DNA of 64,000 nt, taken from positions 1,191,379,001 through 1,191,443,000 of the forward strand of contig CM028132.1 of NCBI GenBank assembly GCA_016271365.2, written 5' to 3'. The translations under genes were made by a program, and so were the position numbers. A model generated the notes under the pieces. It worked only from the letters and a program-made list of their open reading frames with translations. It had not been told where the DNA came from and did no database searches. Shown here in pieces: positions 1-10,862 of the stretch. This DNA is from Neoceratodus forsteri. Taxonomy: Eukaryota > Chordata > Ceratodontiformes > Ceratodontidae. Position 1 is the first letter of the stretch. Each line of letters opens with the position of its first letter.

Positions 1-1056
1 GCACTTTCTCTTCATGTACAAGTGGGCCAATAATTCCTGAAGTGCTTTTTTTATTATTAATAATTAATATATGAAAATAATGAGTTTTTGTTATTCTTGG
101 AGTGGGCTATTCTAAATTCTGTCTTATATTTGGCCCTTTTCATCATTGTTTTCAGTATTTTCAGTTCTGATTTGTAGATTTTATTTAACTCGCAAGGTAT
201 GTTTCTAGCTTTTTTATATGCCTCCTCTTTAATTCTTATTTGTTTTTTGACACCAGTAGTTTGCCAAATAGGAATTTTACCCTTCTGGTTATATTTTTTC
301 TTTGTGGGTACATAAGCATTTTCCAGCTGTAATATTGTTTTCATTAATAAATCCCATGATTGAGTCACTTAGTGATTTCTTAAATCAGCGCTCCAATCTA
401 TATTCGATAGGGTATTTTTAATTTCCCCGTAGTTTGCTTTAATTATTGAGGACTGTGATATTTGATAACTTGTAGTGAGAAACAATTATTTTGAATGAGA
501 CAATACTGAGGTCACTATTTCCCAGTGGATCCATGGTATCTACATCAGTTATTTCTTGTTCAATGCCAGTTATTATAAGATCCAGTATATTCTGACCTCT
601 AATGGGCTGGCAACTAGTTGTTCTAAACCATGGTGTAGTAGTAACATTACAAATTGTCTCTCTGTGTCATTCCCACCTCTCATATTATCCCAATCAATAC
701 TGGGTAAATTAAAATCCCAAAGAATGACCACATCAGATACCTGAGATATTTCTTTAACTAAATTTTCATGGTAAGTTGTATCAGAGGAAGGTGGCCTGTA
801 ATAGATTGCTAGTGTAATCTTAGATCTTTGTTTAAATTGTATCTTACCCATAAACTTTCAGGGGGTGAATCAGATGATAACATCTGAAGTTCATACGAGG
901 TAATATCATTTTGAACATATGTACACACTGCTCCCACCAATCTACCAATCCTATTTTTACTGTATAATTTATAGTTTGGTATTTCCCTGATCCAGAGGGC
1001 TGAGTCACCCCACCATGTCTCAGTAATAGCCATGATTTCCGCATGAAATGAAATGG
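1..1056 (-). mobile_element. CR1-group LINE fragment, endonuclease and linker
   Basis: This is a decayed piece of a non-LTR retrotransposon ORF2 read on the minus strand. The upstream part (about 1045 down to 573) encodes an apurinic-type endonuclease: ITETWW near residue 3 of one frame, then YYRPPSS and the DFNLPSIDW catalytic-core motif. The downstream part (368 to 57) encodes the basic linker that precedes the reverse transcriptase in CR1-like elements (RAKYKTEFRIAHSKNNK, then SYIN). The reverse transcriptase would lie beyond the window start. The pieces are in different frames and carry stops, so the copy is dead. Endonuclease identity is strong; the exact clade (CR1, L2 or Rex1) is less certain. 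Confidence 0.75.
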
Positions 1057-1059
1057 ACT

Positions 1060-1305
1060 ATCTAAATATCAATGTTTCTAATACTTTGTACCAAACTGTT
1101 GTATTGTCTAACTGATGTGGAACTTTACTGTCCCTATGTATTACTGTTTTGTTGTATCAAATTGTTGTATTGTTTAACTGACGTGGAACTTATTAGTCCC
1201 TATATATTACCGTTTTGTTGTAGAATCCTTTGAATCTGACCTCCGGTCGTACCTGTAAATGGAACTGTGTTCCAGTGTACTTACCCAAACAACAAGATAA
1301 ATAAA
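1060..1305 (+). mobile_element. L2-type LINE 3' tail
   Basis: A short non-coding segment ending in ataaataaaa, preceded by a small hairpin (ggaactgtgttcc). The same layout, a hairpin followed by an ATAAATA tail, ends the L2-like LINE at 53825 and the minus-strand tail at 9846. It abuts a DIRS reading frame that is cut off here, so it was probably inserted into the DIRS. It contains a 66-bp tandem duplication. Assignment is by layout and loose similarity only. Confidence 0.45.
1092..1223. repeat. 66-bp tandem duplication
   Basis: Two adjacent imperfect copies (about 1092-1157 and 1158-1223) share the blocks ttgttgtattgt, aactga.gtggaactt and ttac.gttttgttgta. They lie in the LINE 3' tail. Confidence 0.8.
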
Positions 1306-1660
1306 ACATGTTTCAGACTGGGCAGATACAGTATGTGGTGCCAGCCCCTGTCCATTTCAGAACCAGGAAGTACCTAGACAAGTACCCAGACTTGTTAGGG
1401 CATCTGGGACAAAAGCTATGGCCCCTGTCACGAGGAACAGAGAGATGTCCTCCCTTAGGGTGGACAACATGTTCTGTGATTCAGATGACTTCCCAAGGGG
1501 TGCGCGGGGTCAGTAAGGCAGAAGAGTCTTGAAATCTAGAGGCAATCTTCTGCCTACCACCTCCAGTACCCACCTGTCCACAGTAATGATGGATCAATGT
1601 GGCCAGAAGTGGTGCAGCTGGCCCCTCACACGGAGCTGGGTCAGGACAGGTGGGAGGATG
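1306..1660 (-). pseudogene. DIRS reverse transcriptase, N-terminal remnant
   Basis: Reading the minus strand from about 1640 gives a start typical of DIRS reverse transcriptases: SIITVDRWVLEVV, then LREDISLFLVTGAI. The palm motifs with the catalytic aspartates are absent because the element is cut at 1306. Frames shift and stops are present. Confidence 0.6.
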
Positions 1661-3987
1661 ACACCCCTTCCCGATTCATTACTGGACAGCTTTGGCAGGG
1701 GCACTGACTGCAGGGGCTGGAGGAGAACCACTTCCCCTCCCTCACCTCATTTTGGTCCCTGATGAGAGAACTTGGTCTTGGGGTGCAAAACTTGGTATTT
1801 CCCCTGCAGGACTGCTGTTGAGGCTGCTGTGGCTGAAAGGACTCATAATGAAAGGCCTTTTTCTTTGGCTTTTGCGCCTTAGGGTCCTTCTGGGATAAAA
1901 CCACAGGATCCAGGGTGGTGCTGGACTTCTCAGTCCTAGTTACATGTCCTCCCAGCCCCCCGGGCCGAAGCAGTCTGTGCCCTGGAAAGGAACATTGGCC
2001 AACTTGTGCTGAGAGCCTGCAATGATTGTGCAGAGTCTCAGCCAGTCACTGTGATGCATCGCAATAGCTGCTGCCATGGCATGGGCACAGGAGTCACCCA
2101 TGTCCAAGGCTGTCTGGAGCTGGTGTTTAGCCAGTGCTTGACCCTGGCCTTTGACACAGTTTACTGGCAGCTGCTTGTTGGCAGGTATGTGAGGGATGAT
2201 TTCTTCCAACACTCCCAACACGGAGTGACCAAAGTTGCCATCAGAACAGCATAGCTGGCTTGACGCAAACCCAAACAGGAAGTGCCAGAGACCTTCTTGT
2301 CTGCATTATCAAGCTTCTTAGACTCCTTGTTGGGGGGCTTGTCCACATTCTCTTGGCCGCCGGACTTTTGGAAGGCCGAGTCTGAGACTAGCCCCTTGGC
2401 TGATGGGGGTCTAAGAACCCTTAAAGGGACCCAGTAGAGACTGTGTACTTGCAGACCATAGGGGTGGAAGATACTGGGCAGGATGCTGGATGCGGCCAGA
2501 GCTCCAAGGCCAGTCCCAAGATGGCCTCCACCATGGGAAAGGTAACACCAGGGGAGTCACTCCATCCAAAACGTCTGTCATGGGGTATTTAGCCCACTTC
2601 TGGACTGACTCCAAGGACATATTTATGGACTACTATGTAAGGCAGAGGAGTCCCCCAAATGGCATCAATACATGGTCGGTGGTCAATTCCTCGACTGAAG
2701 CCCAGTTGAAGGTGTGCGTCCTCAACAACAGCATGGATGATCTGTCCAAATCATCACAGGACTCTTCAACAATTGCCCATGACTGTTTGCCACCATGGAT
2801 CACCCAAGTGTCTTCCAACTCAGTGATCTCCACTGACAGTAAACCTGGTAAGCCGGCTGCAGCACAGGATTCCTTGATCCAGGGCTCCCACCAAAAGCTA
2901 CGATGGAGGTAGCCTCACCCACAGGGATGGAGAGGCAGATGCCAGGGACATCTGTTGAGGATGGACTGGCACAGGCATCACTGGTGCCTGCCAACTGACG
3001 TAGATCCAGGGAGCACAGTCCTGTCCTACCCTACCATGCCCCGCAATGGTACACTGCTGCCAGAGGAGTTCTTTGTAGTGCTGCCATATCCTGCAGGGCT
3101 GTTTCTCCTCAACAGAGGACAAGAAAGTAGAGGAATATCGATGGCAGCACCTCCCAATTGAGTGTGATTGACAGGGAGAATGCTGCCTTGGCTGTAACCT
3201 TGACCTGAAGGCCGAAGTTGAGGAGAAGCCACCAGAAGGTCAGTGCAGACTGCAAGCCAAGCCAGGTTACCCAGCACTGAGTTCGGTGCTGGTAGAGGCA
3301 GCTCCCAAGTGGAACCGGTCGGGGACACCAACTGGTCCACATCCTCCAGGGAGAGGAACAGAAGGACTGGGGTCACAGACAGCCTGCTCGACAGGTGTCT
3401 AGGTTGACAAGCTGGATGGAGGCAATGTGGAGTTATCGGCCAATCCCTCGACCAAGAACAGTTCAACCAGAGTAGAGCAGTAGGGGAATCTGAGGGAGTG
3501 GGAGGACCATAATCTCTCCTGATCCTACAACTGGCACCAGCAGCGCTAGTGTTTCCTATCATGTTGGGCAGGGCTCTCCCCGAAGGCCTGAATGGCATGG
3601 CAAATGTCTCAGAACCAACTAAGATGGAGCCTCTGATGCTGGCTCCCAGCTGGGAAGCTTCAGGGTCAACAAGGTGACCACTCTGGCAGCCATACCATTT
3701 CTTCCAGGGCTATAAGCTAAGCAGCTGACCCCACCACTGCCAAGGCCTTCTTGCAACCCTTGGGTTGAAGCTTCAGGATCCCTACTTGACAGGCTGACTG
3801 AGAAGTCAGGTCATGCAATCTTCCAAGAACAATGAAAGCATCGCCTGGCATGGCCACTGCCAGAAACATTGTGGGTCACCCGTAGGTAGTACAGGTAAGA
3901 CATGTGCTGGTCCATGTTCAACATTTTCTGCCAACACGTGATGTAGAACTTGAAGCTGCAGGATGGTTTTGCTTCCTCGGAGTCCAT
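1641..3987 (-). pseudogene. DIRS gag-like ORF1 (decayed)
   Basis: Gag-like protein of the DIRS fragment, presumed to bind and package the element RNA. The likely start is the ATG at 3987-3985, just inside the terminal repeat. The N-terminus carries the MDQHMS...THN region that matches the Cys/His cluster of related elements, with several cysteines lost. The conserved C-terminal block is clear: PPNKESKKLDNADKKV then GLRQASYAVLM (about 2346-2240), followed by SCAHAMAAAIAMHHSDWLRLC (about 2130-2070 in two runs). The homologous stretch of the 44 kb copy reads PPDKESKKLDYSGRKVY. Multiple frameshifts and stops make it a pseudogene. Confidence 0.75.
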
Positions 3988-4039
3988 TTTCTGTCGAGAG
4001 AAGCAGAGCCGAAGTGACAGAAGAGTTGTCGAGGAAAGG

Positions 4040-4281
4040 CTCAAAGAATAAATTCCCTGAAGAAAACTGCTAAAATATGCAATGGAAGCCTTCAATCCTG
4101 CGTAGCTGTGAAGGAGGAGACCTGTCCCATACAGCGGAAAGAAATATACGATGTCACAGGGTGGAGACGGAGGATATACCGCCTGAGTGGTGGGAGGAGC
4201 TTTGCTTAAAGATATCGGATGAATCAGCATTTCTAGGGGAACTGCCAGAGTGTGAATAGTGAACTATAGCCATGTTCCTAG
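4040..4281 (-). repeat. DIRS 5' terminal repeat, copy 1
   Basis: Shares the ordered blocks atataccgcc, ggtgggaggagc, gaatcagca and gtgaactata with 54525-54656, and more loosely with 46290-46415, all in the same orientation. Its outer limit, near 4281, is where similarity between the three copies ends. Confidence 0.7.
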
Positions 4282-5018
4282 AGCTCAAAATTATGCTAAT
4301 TAGCCATGTATAGAGGACATGATAAAGAGATATAAACTGCACAAAAACAAGCAGCAACTGATCAATACGTTGTTAGACTACTGTGTACTAGCTGAAACAA
4401 CATATCTGTCAGTTGTTAGGCTCCAAAGGGGTGCAGGAATGTAACAGCTGGGAAGATGACAAAATACAGGAAGTGAGAAGGCAGTTTAGCAACATGAGCA
4501 TATGTGGGAGGTGAGTTCACAGAAAAGTGGTTTCAGGGCTAGGGTGGAAACAATGAAGTGGAGCGAGAGTAGGAGGTTTTACCACAGTCTAGGAAGCTGG
4601 AAAGAGAATGATGCCTGCCCATGGGAGGACAGAGAGCAAGGCGAGAGAAACAGCAAGCATCAGAATTGTGGAGAGAATATAGAAAGGAAGGTGGAGATGA
4701 GGAGGGAGTTAAGGTTGCATCGTAGGAAGCCAAACCAAAAATCTGAAAGAAAGTAGTGCAGTGTGGTAGGTGGCTCCCTCAAACAGAAGGAAATGGAAGA
4801 AAGGAGTAAAGGGAGCAGTGATGAGTTTGAGTTTGGGGGGGTTGACGACAAAAGGAGTGGAAAAGGGGCTTCAATCAGGACAGTGTATATTTAGGTGCAC
4901 TATATAAACACTGGTAGAAAAATCTTTCATGAGTTCCCTGCATGCAGAGTGAGACACAAGATTTATTCCTATAAAGTACACTAGATTAAGAGAGGAGTTT
5001 ATGATGGATGACATCAAC
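4282..5018. other. Unassigned intronic sequence, purine-rich part
   Basis: No gene or recognised transposon. The stretch 4500-4860 is strongly purine-rich on the plus strand (many gag/gaa runs). The short open frames across it have no recognisable motif and appear to be composition artefacts. Confidence 0.5.
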
Positions 5019-5030
5019 GTGGCAGGAAAA

Positions 5031-5677
5031 AGCTGGCTCAGTGGTGCTGTGGGTTGAGGCGCTGAACGCCACACCTTGTACCACGCTGGCAACCTGGGGT
5101 CGGAAGCAAGCTCAGGTTGCCGGGGGAGAGAGGATCGAGTGTCCGGTGGGCTGCTCTCCTCTCTCGGGGAGGGTAGGTCGAGGCATCCCTGCTATCAGCG
5201 ACTCACGGTGGAGACTGGGTGTGCTACAGCAGCGCCATCATGGAAAGGGTGGGGGTGACGGTGGACGTCCGTGGGGAGTGATGCGGAAGTGCCCACCCCA
5301 TGCTGGACGTCACTGCATGTCCGTGCCCCCAGGGCGAAACAAGCAGGAAAAACCTTGTCGCCTGGGAGGTAGATGTCGGCTGCCTCCACGTCCAACGCCG
5401 GATCCTACTCTCTAGAGACCTGTCAACCCCTGATCTTCACCTCTGCCTAAGGGGCTTGATTAAAGAAGGTAAGCACTGTGGAATGGAAGGAGGCCCCGCC
5501 CCCGCACCGGGCACCGGGGGGGGTCATGACCCGGGGGTACCCCAATGGTGTGCCACGAGTAGATCAGGGCAGCAGGTCCGCTGGCAGGGAGGGTCTCAGC
5601 GGATGAGATAAGGCAGTCCAACTGAAGGGGCCCCAGGTGGTGGTGACCGCAGGGAAAAAGAACTGGGAAAAAAAAAT
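5031..5677 (+). mobile_element. tRNA-derived SINE (family B) with target-site duplication
   Basis: The element starts with a tRNA-like head: an A-box-like TGGCTCAGTGGT at 5034-5045 and a weaker B-box-like block (ggggtcggaagc) near 5096. It ends in an A-rich tail at 5666-5677. A perfect 12-bp direct repeat, gtggcaggaaaa, flanks it at 5019-5030 and 5678-5689. At about 647 bp it is long for a SINE. Related segments occur at 55955-56475 (+) and 22306-22632 (-), sharing the block ending in cctctcggggaggg-like sequence and the downstream gctacaat.ccac motif. Mobilisation by a LINE is inferred from the tail and duplication. Confidence 0.75.
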
Positions 5678-5843
5678 GTGGCAGGAAAAGTCAAGATGAC
5701 TGTTCGGTGATAAGCCCAGGTATTAAAAAGTGGGTATGACCTCTAGAGGGTGAGCTACCCAGTCTCATGAAGACCAGGGCGAAAACCAGTTTAGTCAGAT
5801 GTCACCTGGTGCCAAAGGTCATAGACACATTTTTTGTTTTTAA

Positions 5844-6324
5844 AGTAGCAGTACTAGATACTCGGGACGTAATTATCAAAATTCTGCTTTTTGGCTGGAA
5901 GCATGCAGCCATATTTCCGGTTTCCATATCTGTAAATATTTTTTTCTAGCGATCTTTAGTTTTTTACATATTTAAAATTTATTTCAATTGTTGTAGATCC
6001 ACAGCAACAATGGCTGGTGCCTAATTTGCAGCTGAGCTCCCTCCTCATGGCGCATCACATTTTTGTTTACGTCTGTGGGACCCTGTGATGCATGTTCCTG
6101 CTGTCCCTGTGCAGAACTGTGAGCCTCATGCATGCGCGGTTGGCAGCAGAGGGTTCCAGTTCAACATGGCGGGTGGAAAAATGTATCCAAAAAGAAAACT
6201 GTAGCAAATTATGGGGTCATAGTACAGTAAAAACAAGAACGATTACCAGGTAAGTGCTCAACAGAGTACAGGGAACAAACTGTTGCAAAAGACTGAATTT
6301 TGTTTTTTATCTAGTACTGCTACC
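5844..6324. mobile_element. Candidate TTAA-flanked MITE
   Basis: A 481-bp segment bounded by 17-bp inverted repeats (agtagcagtactagata at 5844-5860; its complement at 6308-6324, 16 of 17 matching). It is flanked on both sides by TTAA (5840-5843 and 6325-6328). TTAA duplication is the signature of piggyBac-type insertion, but the tips do not begin with the CCC usual in that superfamily. There is no coding capacity. Confidence 0.55.
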
Positions 6325-6949
6325 TTAAGCGGGAGTTGGTTAGTATGAAAACTAGTTTTGGACTCGATCAAAGTCATTCTGAACCTGAGACATCAATCAG
6401 GAGGCTGTGGAACCACAGGAAAGACTGCAGTACCATCCGCATACTATGTGAAAGGAGACAACTTGAGTGGAGGCCATTTAGGGAGACTGAGAACAAGACC
6501 AGGCCCAGCACCGAGATCTGTGGGTCACAAGTCAGAATAGTGAGCGAGTTACCTACAGAGACAGACTAGGATCTGTTGGCCAGGTATGAGCAAAACAAAT
6601 TGACTGCAGGGTCAGACAGGCCAATGTTTTTAAGCTCAACAGGTAGGAACAAGTGGGACAGGAGACCACTGTCAATAACAGCATGCAACCCAAAAATGCT
6701 TACCTACAAATTAAACACTAGACCGGAGGCAAATACTGTGAAACATTCAGGACTGAATGCAGGCATTGCATGCAGTTCATTAAGGATCCTTAACTATGGG
6801 TAATATTTTTCTTCTTCCTTTTTTATACCCTCAGTGCTGCATCCTCTATGTCTTGCTGTGAGGGATGCTCTTTTCAGAGATGAAATCCATGTCTCGCTTA
6901 TGACATCAGCTACAGCACCCTAGGCTCTCAGACTTAGAAACACAAATTT
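6325..6949. other. Unassigned sequence with two short overlapping open frames
   Basis: Two overlapping plus-strand open frames of 60 to 77 codons lie at 6336-6569. Neither has a motif I recognise. The rest, to 6949, shows no gene or repeat I can name. Confidence 0.4.
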
Positions 6950-7078
6950 TGTTGGCAGAAAAGAATTGCTTGGCCCACCCAGTCTGCCCAGATGCTTCCT
7001 GCTTAGTCCTTCTCTGCAGACTCTAACTGGTCTCCGGCAAACCTTCCTCCCCTTATTTATTAATTTACTTAAAGCCCT

Positions 7079-7116
7079 CTCACGATTTTCGCCTCCATCA
7101 CGATTTTCGCCTCCAA
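7079..7116. repeat. 18-bp tandem duplication inside CR1
   Basis: The block tcacgattttcgcctcca is present twice in a row in the CR1 3' coding region. This is a small in-frame duplication by length. Confidence 0.8.
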
Positions 7117-7204
7117 CACTTCCACTGACAGTCTGTTGCAGGCGTCTACCACCCTTTCAGTGAAGCAATACTTCCTCATATCCCTCTTGTCCTAGTGTTC
7201 ATTC

Positions 7205-7641
7205 TCATTTTATTTATTTATTTAGTTTTTGTTGACCGGGTAAGTGCACTAGACAAATCCTGCCTATTTTCAGGCATGACCCGGGGAAGGGGGATACAGA
7301 TGAATGCCAACTGACTTTGAACCAGATTAAGCTGTTGGTGGTATTTTTAGTGAATGAGGGAAATTTGGCCAGGACACCGGGGAAATTCCCCTATTCTTTT
7401 CGATAAGTGCCATGGGATCTTTAACATCCACCTGAACTATCACCAATCCAGGTAGATGGGACCTCGGTTTAACGTCTCATCTGAAAGATGGCACCTCAGA
7501 AGTGCAGCACCCCTCTCATGCTGCACTGCAGTGTCAGTACTGGGATATTAACCCAAGTGCCAGATGTGGGAACTGAACCCATAGCCCTCTGATCTCCCGG
7601 CCTCAGAGGCGAGTGTGCTACCTGCTGAGCCACTGACACTG
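7205..7641 (-). mobile_element. tRNA-derived SINE (family A)
   Basis: On the minus strand the head carries a perfect A box TGGCTCAGCAGG (7632-7621) and a near-consensus B box GGTTCAGTTCC (7579-7569), the internal RNA polymerase III promoter of tRNA genes. The body contains the block gagacgttaaaccgaggtc and ends in a taaataaataaaa tail near 7205. The same head and body order is present at 54835-55137 (-); a head with only the first body segment is at 21862-22020 (+). It sits inside a CR1, so it is younger than that copy. Confidence 0.85.
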
Positions 7642-8426
7642 TAATTTGAAAGAGACTCCCCTCCGGCACCCTGTTCAAACCTGTGAGGAACCTGTAGGTC
7701 TCCATCATGTTTCCTCTTGCTCTCCTCTCTTCCAGACTGTACATGTCGAGACAGTCAGTCTCTCCTCGTAGGTTTTTGTGTGCAATCCTGTCAACATTTT
7801 AGTTGTCCTCGTCTTGACTGCCTCCACCCTGTCTAGGTCGTTTCTAAGGTGTGGCCTCTGAACTGGACATCATATTCTAGGTGGGGTCTCACCAGCCAAT
7901 GATACTGTTGCAACACCTCCCCCCTCCTCCTGCACCCTAGAATCCCACTAGCACTGTCCACTGCTTTGTCACACTGCCTGCCACTTTGAGGTCATCAGTT
8001 TATGATAACTCCAAGGTCTCCTTCCTGCTTAGTGCCAGTCAGTACCCCCATCTTATATTCCACTGCTGGGCTCCTATGCCCTAGGTGCATGAATCTGTAC
8101 TTTTTGGCACTGAACCCTAACTGCCATGCTCTCAACTACTCCTGGTGCTTCCCATGATCCCTGTGTATTTCCTCCACCCACTCCTGAGTGTCCACCCTAA
8201 TACAGAATTTTGGTATCATCTGCAAAAAGGTATACCACCCTTCTAGTTCTTCTGCCATGTTACTTATGAAGATACTGAAAAGGAACGGTCCCAGTACTGA
8301 GCCCTGCGGCACCCCGATGGTCATTCTCACATCAATTGAGTGAGTGCCGTTAACAACCACCCTCTGGCACCCATCCATTAATCAGTTTCTAACCCAATTT
8401 AGGATACTAAATAAGCTGGGAAAATT

Positions 8427-9330
8427 GATTAGCAGTTTTGCATGTGAAATGCTAATCAACTGTGAAAATGCACAGCACGTGCCTGAAACTGGTTAGCAAA
8501 ATTAAAAATGCAAAACATTTATATACTTATATAAAAAAAAAAAAAAAATTTAACATGAATAAAATCCTTTATTAAAAATACTACACTTTTCTTTCAGAGT
8601 GATGCAGACTGCTTTCTTGTGCCCCACCAAATCTGGTGAGGTACCAGTGATAACCACCCCTTTCCAATATGTAAAACCCTCCCCCCATCTCAGCCCTATC
8701 ACCCTCTCCACCCATGTCTCCTCTGCCCCTCTTCCACCCATCTCAGTCTCCCCACCCTACTCATCTCAACACCTAACCACCGTCCCCACCCATATCCCCT
8801 TTGCCATAATACTTGCCAAAATCCCCACCCATCTCAACCTCCACACCCATGCCCTCACTGCCAGAAACTAACAGTCACCTGCCAAAACCCTCACCCACCC
8901 AATCTCAGCCCCACCACCCTCAACACCCTTGTCCCCTTAAACAGACATTCACAAGTAGTTCTATAACCCACTGCAGTGTGCCACTGATGGTATGCTAACA
9001 AGTCTCACCAACACAGGCCCGAATGCTGGAATGCTCCCAATAGGCTTTGCGCTATTGTGTGTGGGAGCAATTGCTGGCATTCAGGCCTGTGGGGTGAGAC
9101 TGTTAGTATACTATCAGTAGCATGCTGCAATCGACTGTAGAACTACTTGTGGGAGAGTATCTGTGTCTAAGGGGATATGCATGGGGAGGGTGGTGGGCTG
9201 AGATGGGGGTGGATCACACAACTAAAACAATGGATCACAATTTTTTGCGATCCAAAAATTAGCATGAACCACATGAGCAAGCAGCTGATTTGCATCATGA
9301 AGTGCGATGCGATACCAGCTACTTAATACC
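8427..9330. mobile_element. Foldback (palindromic) insertion inside CR1
   Basis: A non-coding segment that splits the CR1 reverse transcriptase. Its core is a large imperfect palindrome: about 8893-9045 pairs with about 9060-9218 (for example aagtagttcta at 8953 pairs with tagaactactt at 9139). The left half also contains degenerate tandem blocks of the type cccacccatctcagcc (8640-8900). A 16-bp A run follows 8535, and a small hairpin (gattagca...tgctaatc) lies near 8426-8457. No transposase is present. Ends are approximate and I could not find a target duplication. Confidence 0.6.
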
Positions 9331-9470
9331 CTGCAATTCACCACTCTGCATCCCACCCATAGGCTGGTCGAATTTTTAATCAGTTTCCTGTGTGGCACAG
9401 TGCCCAAGGTCTTCCTAAAGTCCAGATAGGGCATGTCCCCTACTCTCTCCTGATTTATTTCCCTGCTTAA

Positions 9471-9797
9471 TATACTGCATGCTGTTCACTGGTACCTAGG
9501 GGACTTCCTACTGACTCAGGAATGAATGCACCACCTACGTAACCTGGCCACTTTCTGTGAGTTAGCTAGAGTAGAACTTGCACCTTTCTGCCTCTGCTCC
9601 AGAGGCAGGATGGTTGTCACTGATAACTGAACCATATTTAACACTGCATCCCTTGGTCAGCCAGCAGAACTTAATCCACTGTCGGGAAACTAGTGCCCTT
9701 CCTGCAATACTCCCAAGTTTATACTGCCCCAGGGACCAGCAGCCAGTTTATGCTTCCCAACTAAGACCTTTTATTTGGCAGTTTATGCACGGTCATT
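9471..9797. other. Unassigned sequence between CR1 and LTR
   Basis: No motif recognised. In the orientation of the neighbouring LTR, this is where the internal part or the flank of the Gypsy-like element would start, but it does not match the sequence next to the LTR at 20393. Confidence 0.35.
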
Positions 9798-10686
9798 GAG
9801 GCAAAGGTCAGGAAGCACAAGAAAACCAGAAGTCATAAAATTCAAAAGTTATTTAATTTATTTTTTATTTATTTATTCATTGAAATAATCAGTAACAACC
9901 TTTGAGCACAACTTGCTCATTTGCAAAGGTTCCTCGTCAGATGGGGACATATACAGGGAACAGGTAAGTGGGCTCAAGTAGGACCTTGTCAAAAGGTGGT
10001 ACAAGTTTTGATGGTACAAACAGGTATATCACGTTACTGTATATTGCAGAGTAATTAAAACTTATTGTACAGGTTTAGGAGAGTGTCAAGGAGGTAGCAT
10101 GTTATAAATTAGTACAGAGTATTCACAGATTATACAAGCAATTACAATTTAGGATTAAGCATTGCTACAGGTCAAACAAGGCATCGTAGATTACCAGGCG
10201 TAAAGATACAAACCAAATTTGGTAGTGACCCTTCGTGTTTGCAGTTGATTAGTTGGGGGCAGTAGTTAGTTTTATAGAGGAGCCACAGGTTATGCACCAA
10301 GGCGTAGTTGACTATAGAGAAAAGATACTCCAGAGAGGTGGTGAGTGAACTAGTATGGTAGCAAAGAGAAGGCTGAGGAGTAACTAATTGTTCAGGTTGA
10401 GTCAAAGCAGTGACAGCCAGAGTTCAGGGCAATATTAGACCTGAGGGACTGTTTGAACTGTGAGATGGTGAGGAGGTTGGTTATGCTGACTGGGAGTTCA
10501 CTGAGAACCACTGGACCGCCCCACTTGCACAGGAGCGTTGTCCTTGCTACTTCTTTGTAAAGGTATGGCAAGGGTTTGTCGGGTCATGTTCCGTGTGGCA
10601 TGGTTTTATTATCATCAATTACAATAAAAAATCAAATTGTACAGACAGCTTTTATACAGGCAGTTCAAACAAAAGAAAAAAGTACT
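9798..10686 (-). mobile_element. Gypsy-like LTR, split by an LINE tail
   Basis: Two pieces (9798-9845 and 10592-10686) together align with 20393-20540. They share gcaaa.gtcaggaagcaca.aaaaccagaag in short runs, atcatcaatta, and the TATA-like block gcttttatacaggcagtt (complement of TATAAAAGC). A minus-strand L2-type tail lies between them. Whether this is a solo LTR or one end of a larger element is unclear. Confidence 0.6.
9846..10591 (-). mobile_element. L2-type LINE 3' end, inserted in LTR
   Basis: On the minus strand it ends in aatgaataaataaataaaa after a hairpin-like region (aacctttg...caaaggttg), the tail layout of the L2-like LINE at 53825. Upstream, the decayed ORF2 C-terminus resembles the corresponding part of that element (a block translating near NQPPHHLTVQTVPQV-type sequence, loosely alignable). 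It is 5' truncated. Confidence 0.6.
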
Positions 10687-10862
10687 TCCCATAGTAATGG
10701 TGTTACTTCCAGGGGATCCCTCACTATGCTTGAGTATAGCAGTATTGTCAGATAGGTTCAGCTGCCCCAGAGGTGGTGCTTATGCTAATGATGGCTGGGC
10801 ATTAGCTAATTAGAAAGCAGTTGAAGACTGCTGTTTGTTGCTGCTGCTAGTGAATCAGATTA
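10687..10862 (-). mobile_element. DIRS remnant, left end
   Basis: The outer sequence cttccaggggatccctcac (near 10705-10725) matches the complement of the palindrome arm at 17761-17786. It is therefore read as the outer end of the same DIRS copy, continued at 17738 beyond the L1 insertion. Confidence 0.55.

Larger units (their letters stand above)
1306..4281 (-). mobile_element. DIRS element, 5' two-fifths (ITR, gag, start of RT)
   Basis: A minus-strand DIRS-like tyrosine-recombinase retrotransposon fragment. It begins with a 5' terminal repeat near 4281-4040, continues through a decayed gag, and is cut off inside the reverse transcriptase at 1306, where a LINE tail abuts it. The same terminal sequence, in the same orientation, recurs at 46290-46415 and 54525-54656. 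The gag is closely similar to the copy at 42560-46100, so both belong to one family, distinct from the full-length element at 29237-35467. Confidence 0.8.
6950..9470 (-). mobile_element. CR1 LINE 3' half, twice interrupted
   Basis: Minus-strand CR1. Its conserved 3' end lies at 6950-6990 (ggcccacccagtctgccca in complement), then the C-terminal ORF2 motif [19 protein letters not shown] (7744-7688), then the reverse transcriptase stretch GVPQGSVLGPFLFSIFIS (about 8310-8257), and motif A as YLDFRKTLGTVPHRKLIK (about 9430-9378). Two later insertions split it: a SINE at 7205-7641 and a palindromic element at about 8427-9330. Motif A reads DFRKTLGT where DFxKAFDT is expected. Frames are broken throughout, so it is a dead copy. 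It is truncated at its 5' end near 9470. Confidence 0.8.

Noticed and set aside
3026..3598. 190-codon minus-strand open frame
   Set aside because: It lies in the decayed gag of a DIRS fragment and shows no motif in this frame. Other frames in the same interval fit the gag layout as well; it is not an independent gene.
5416..5640. Possible host promoter or CpG island
   Set aside because: The GC-rich part lies within a SINE bounded by a target-site duplication, so a host origin is not needed.
6170..6265. Donor-like caggtaagtg after a short frame at 6170-6250
   Set aside because: A single splice-like motif inside a candidate MITE, on the strand opposite to the host gene, with a stop shortly before it.
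6336..6569. 77-codon frame preceded by an acceptor-like ttttttatctag
   Set aside because: The acceptor-like run is the end of the TTAA-flanked MITE, and the frame has no known motif. A host exon cannot be supported.
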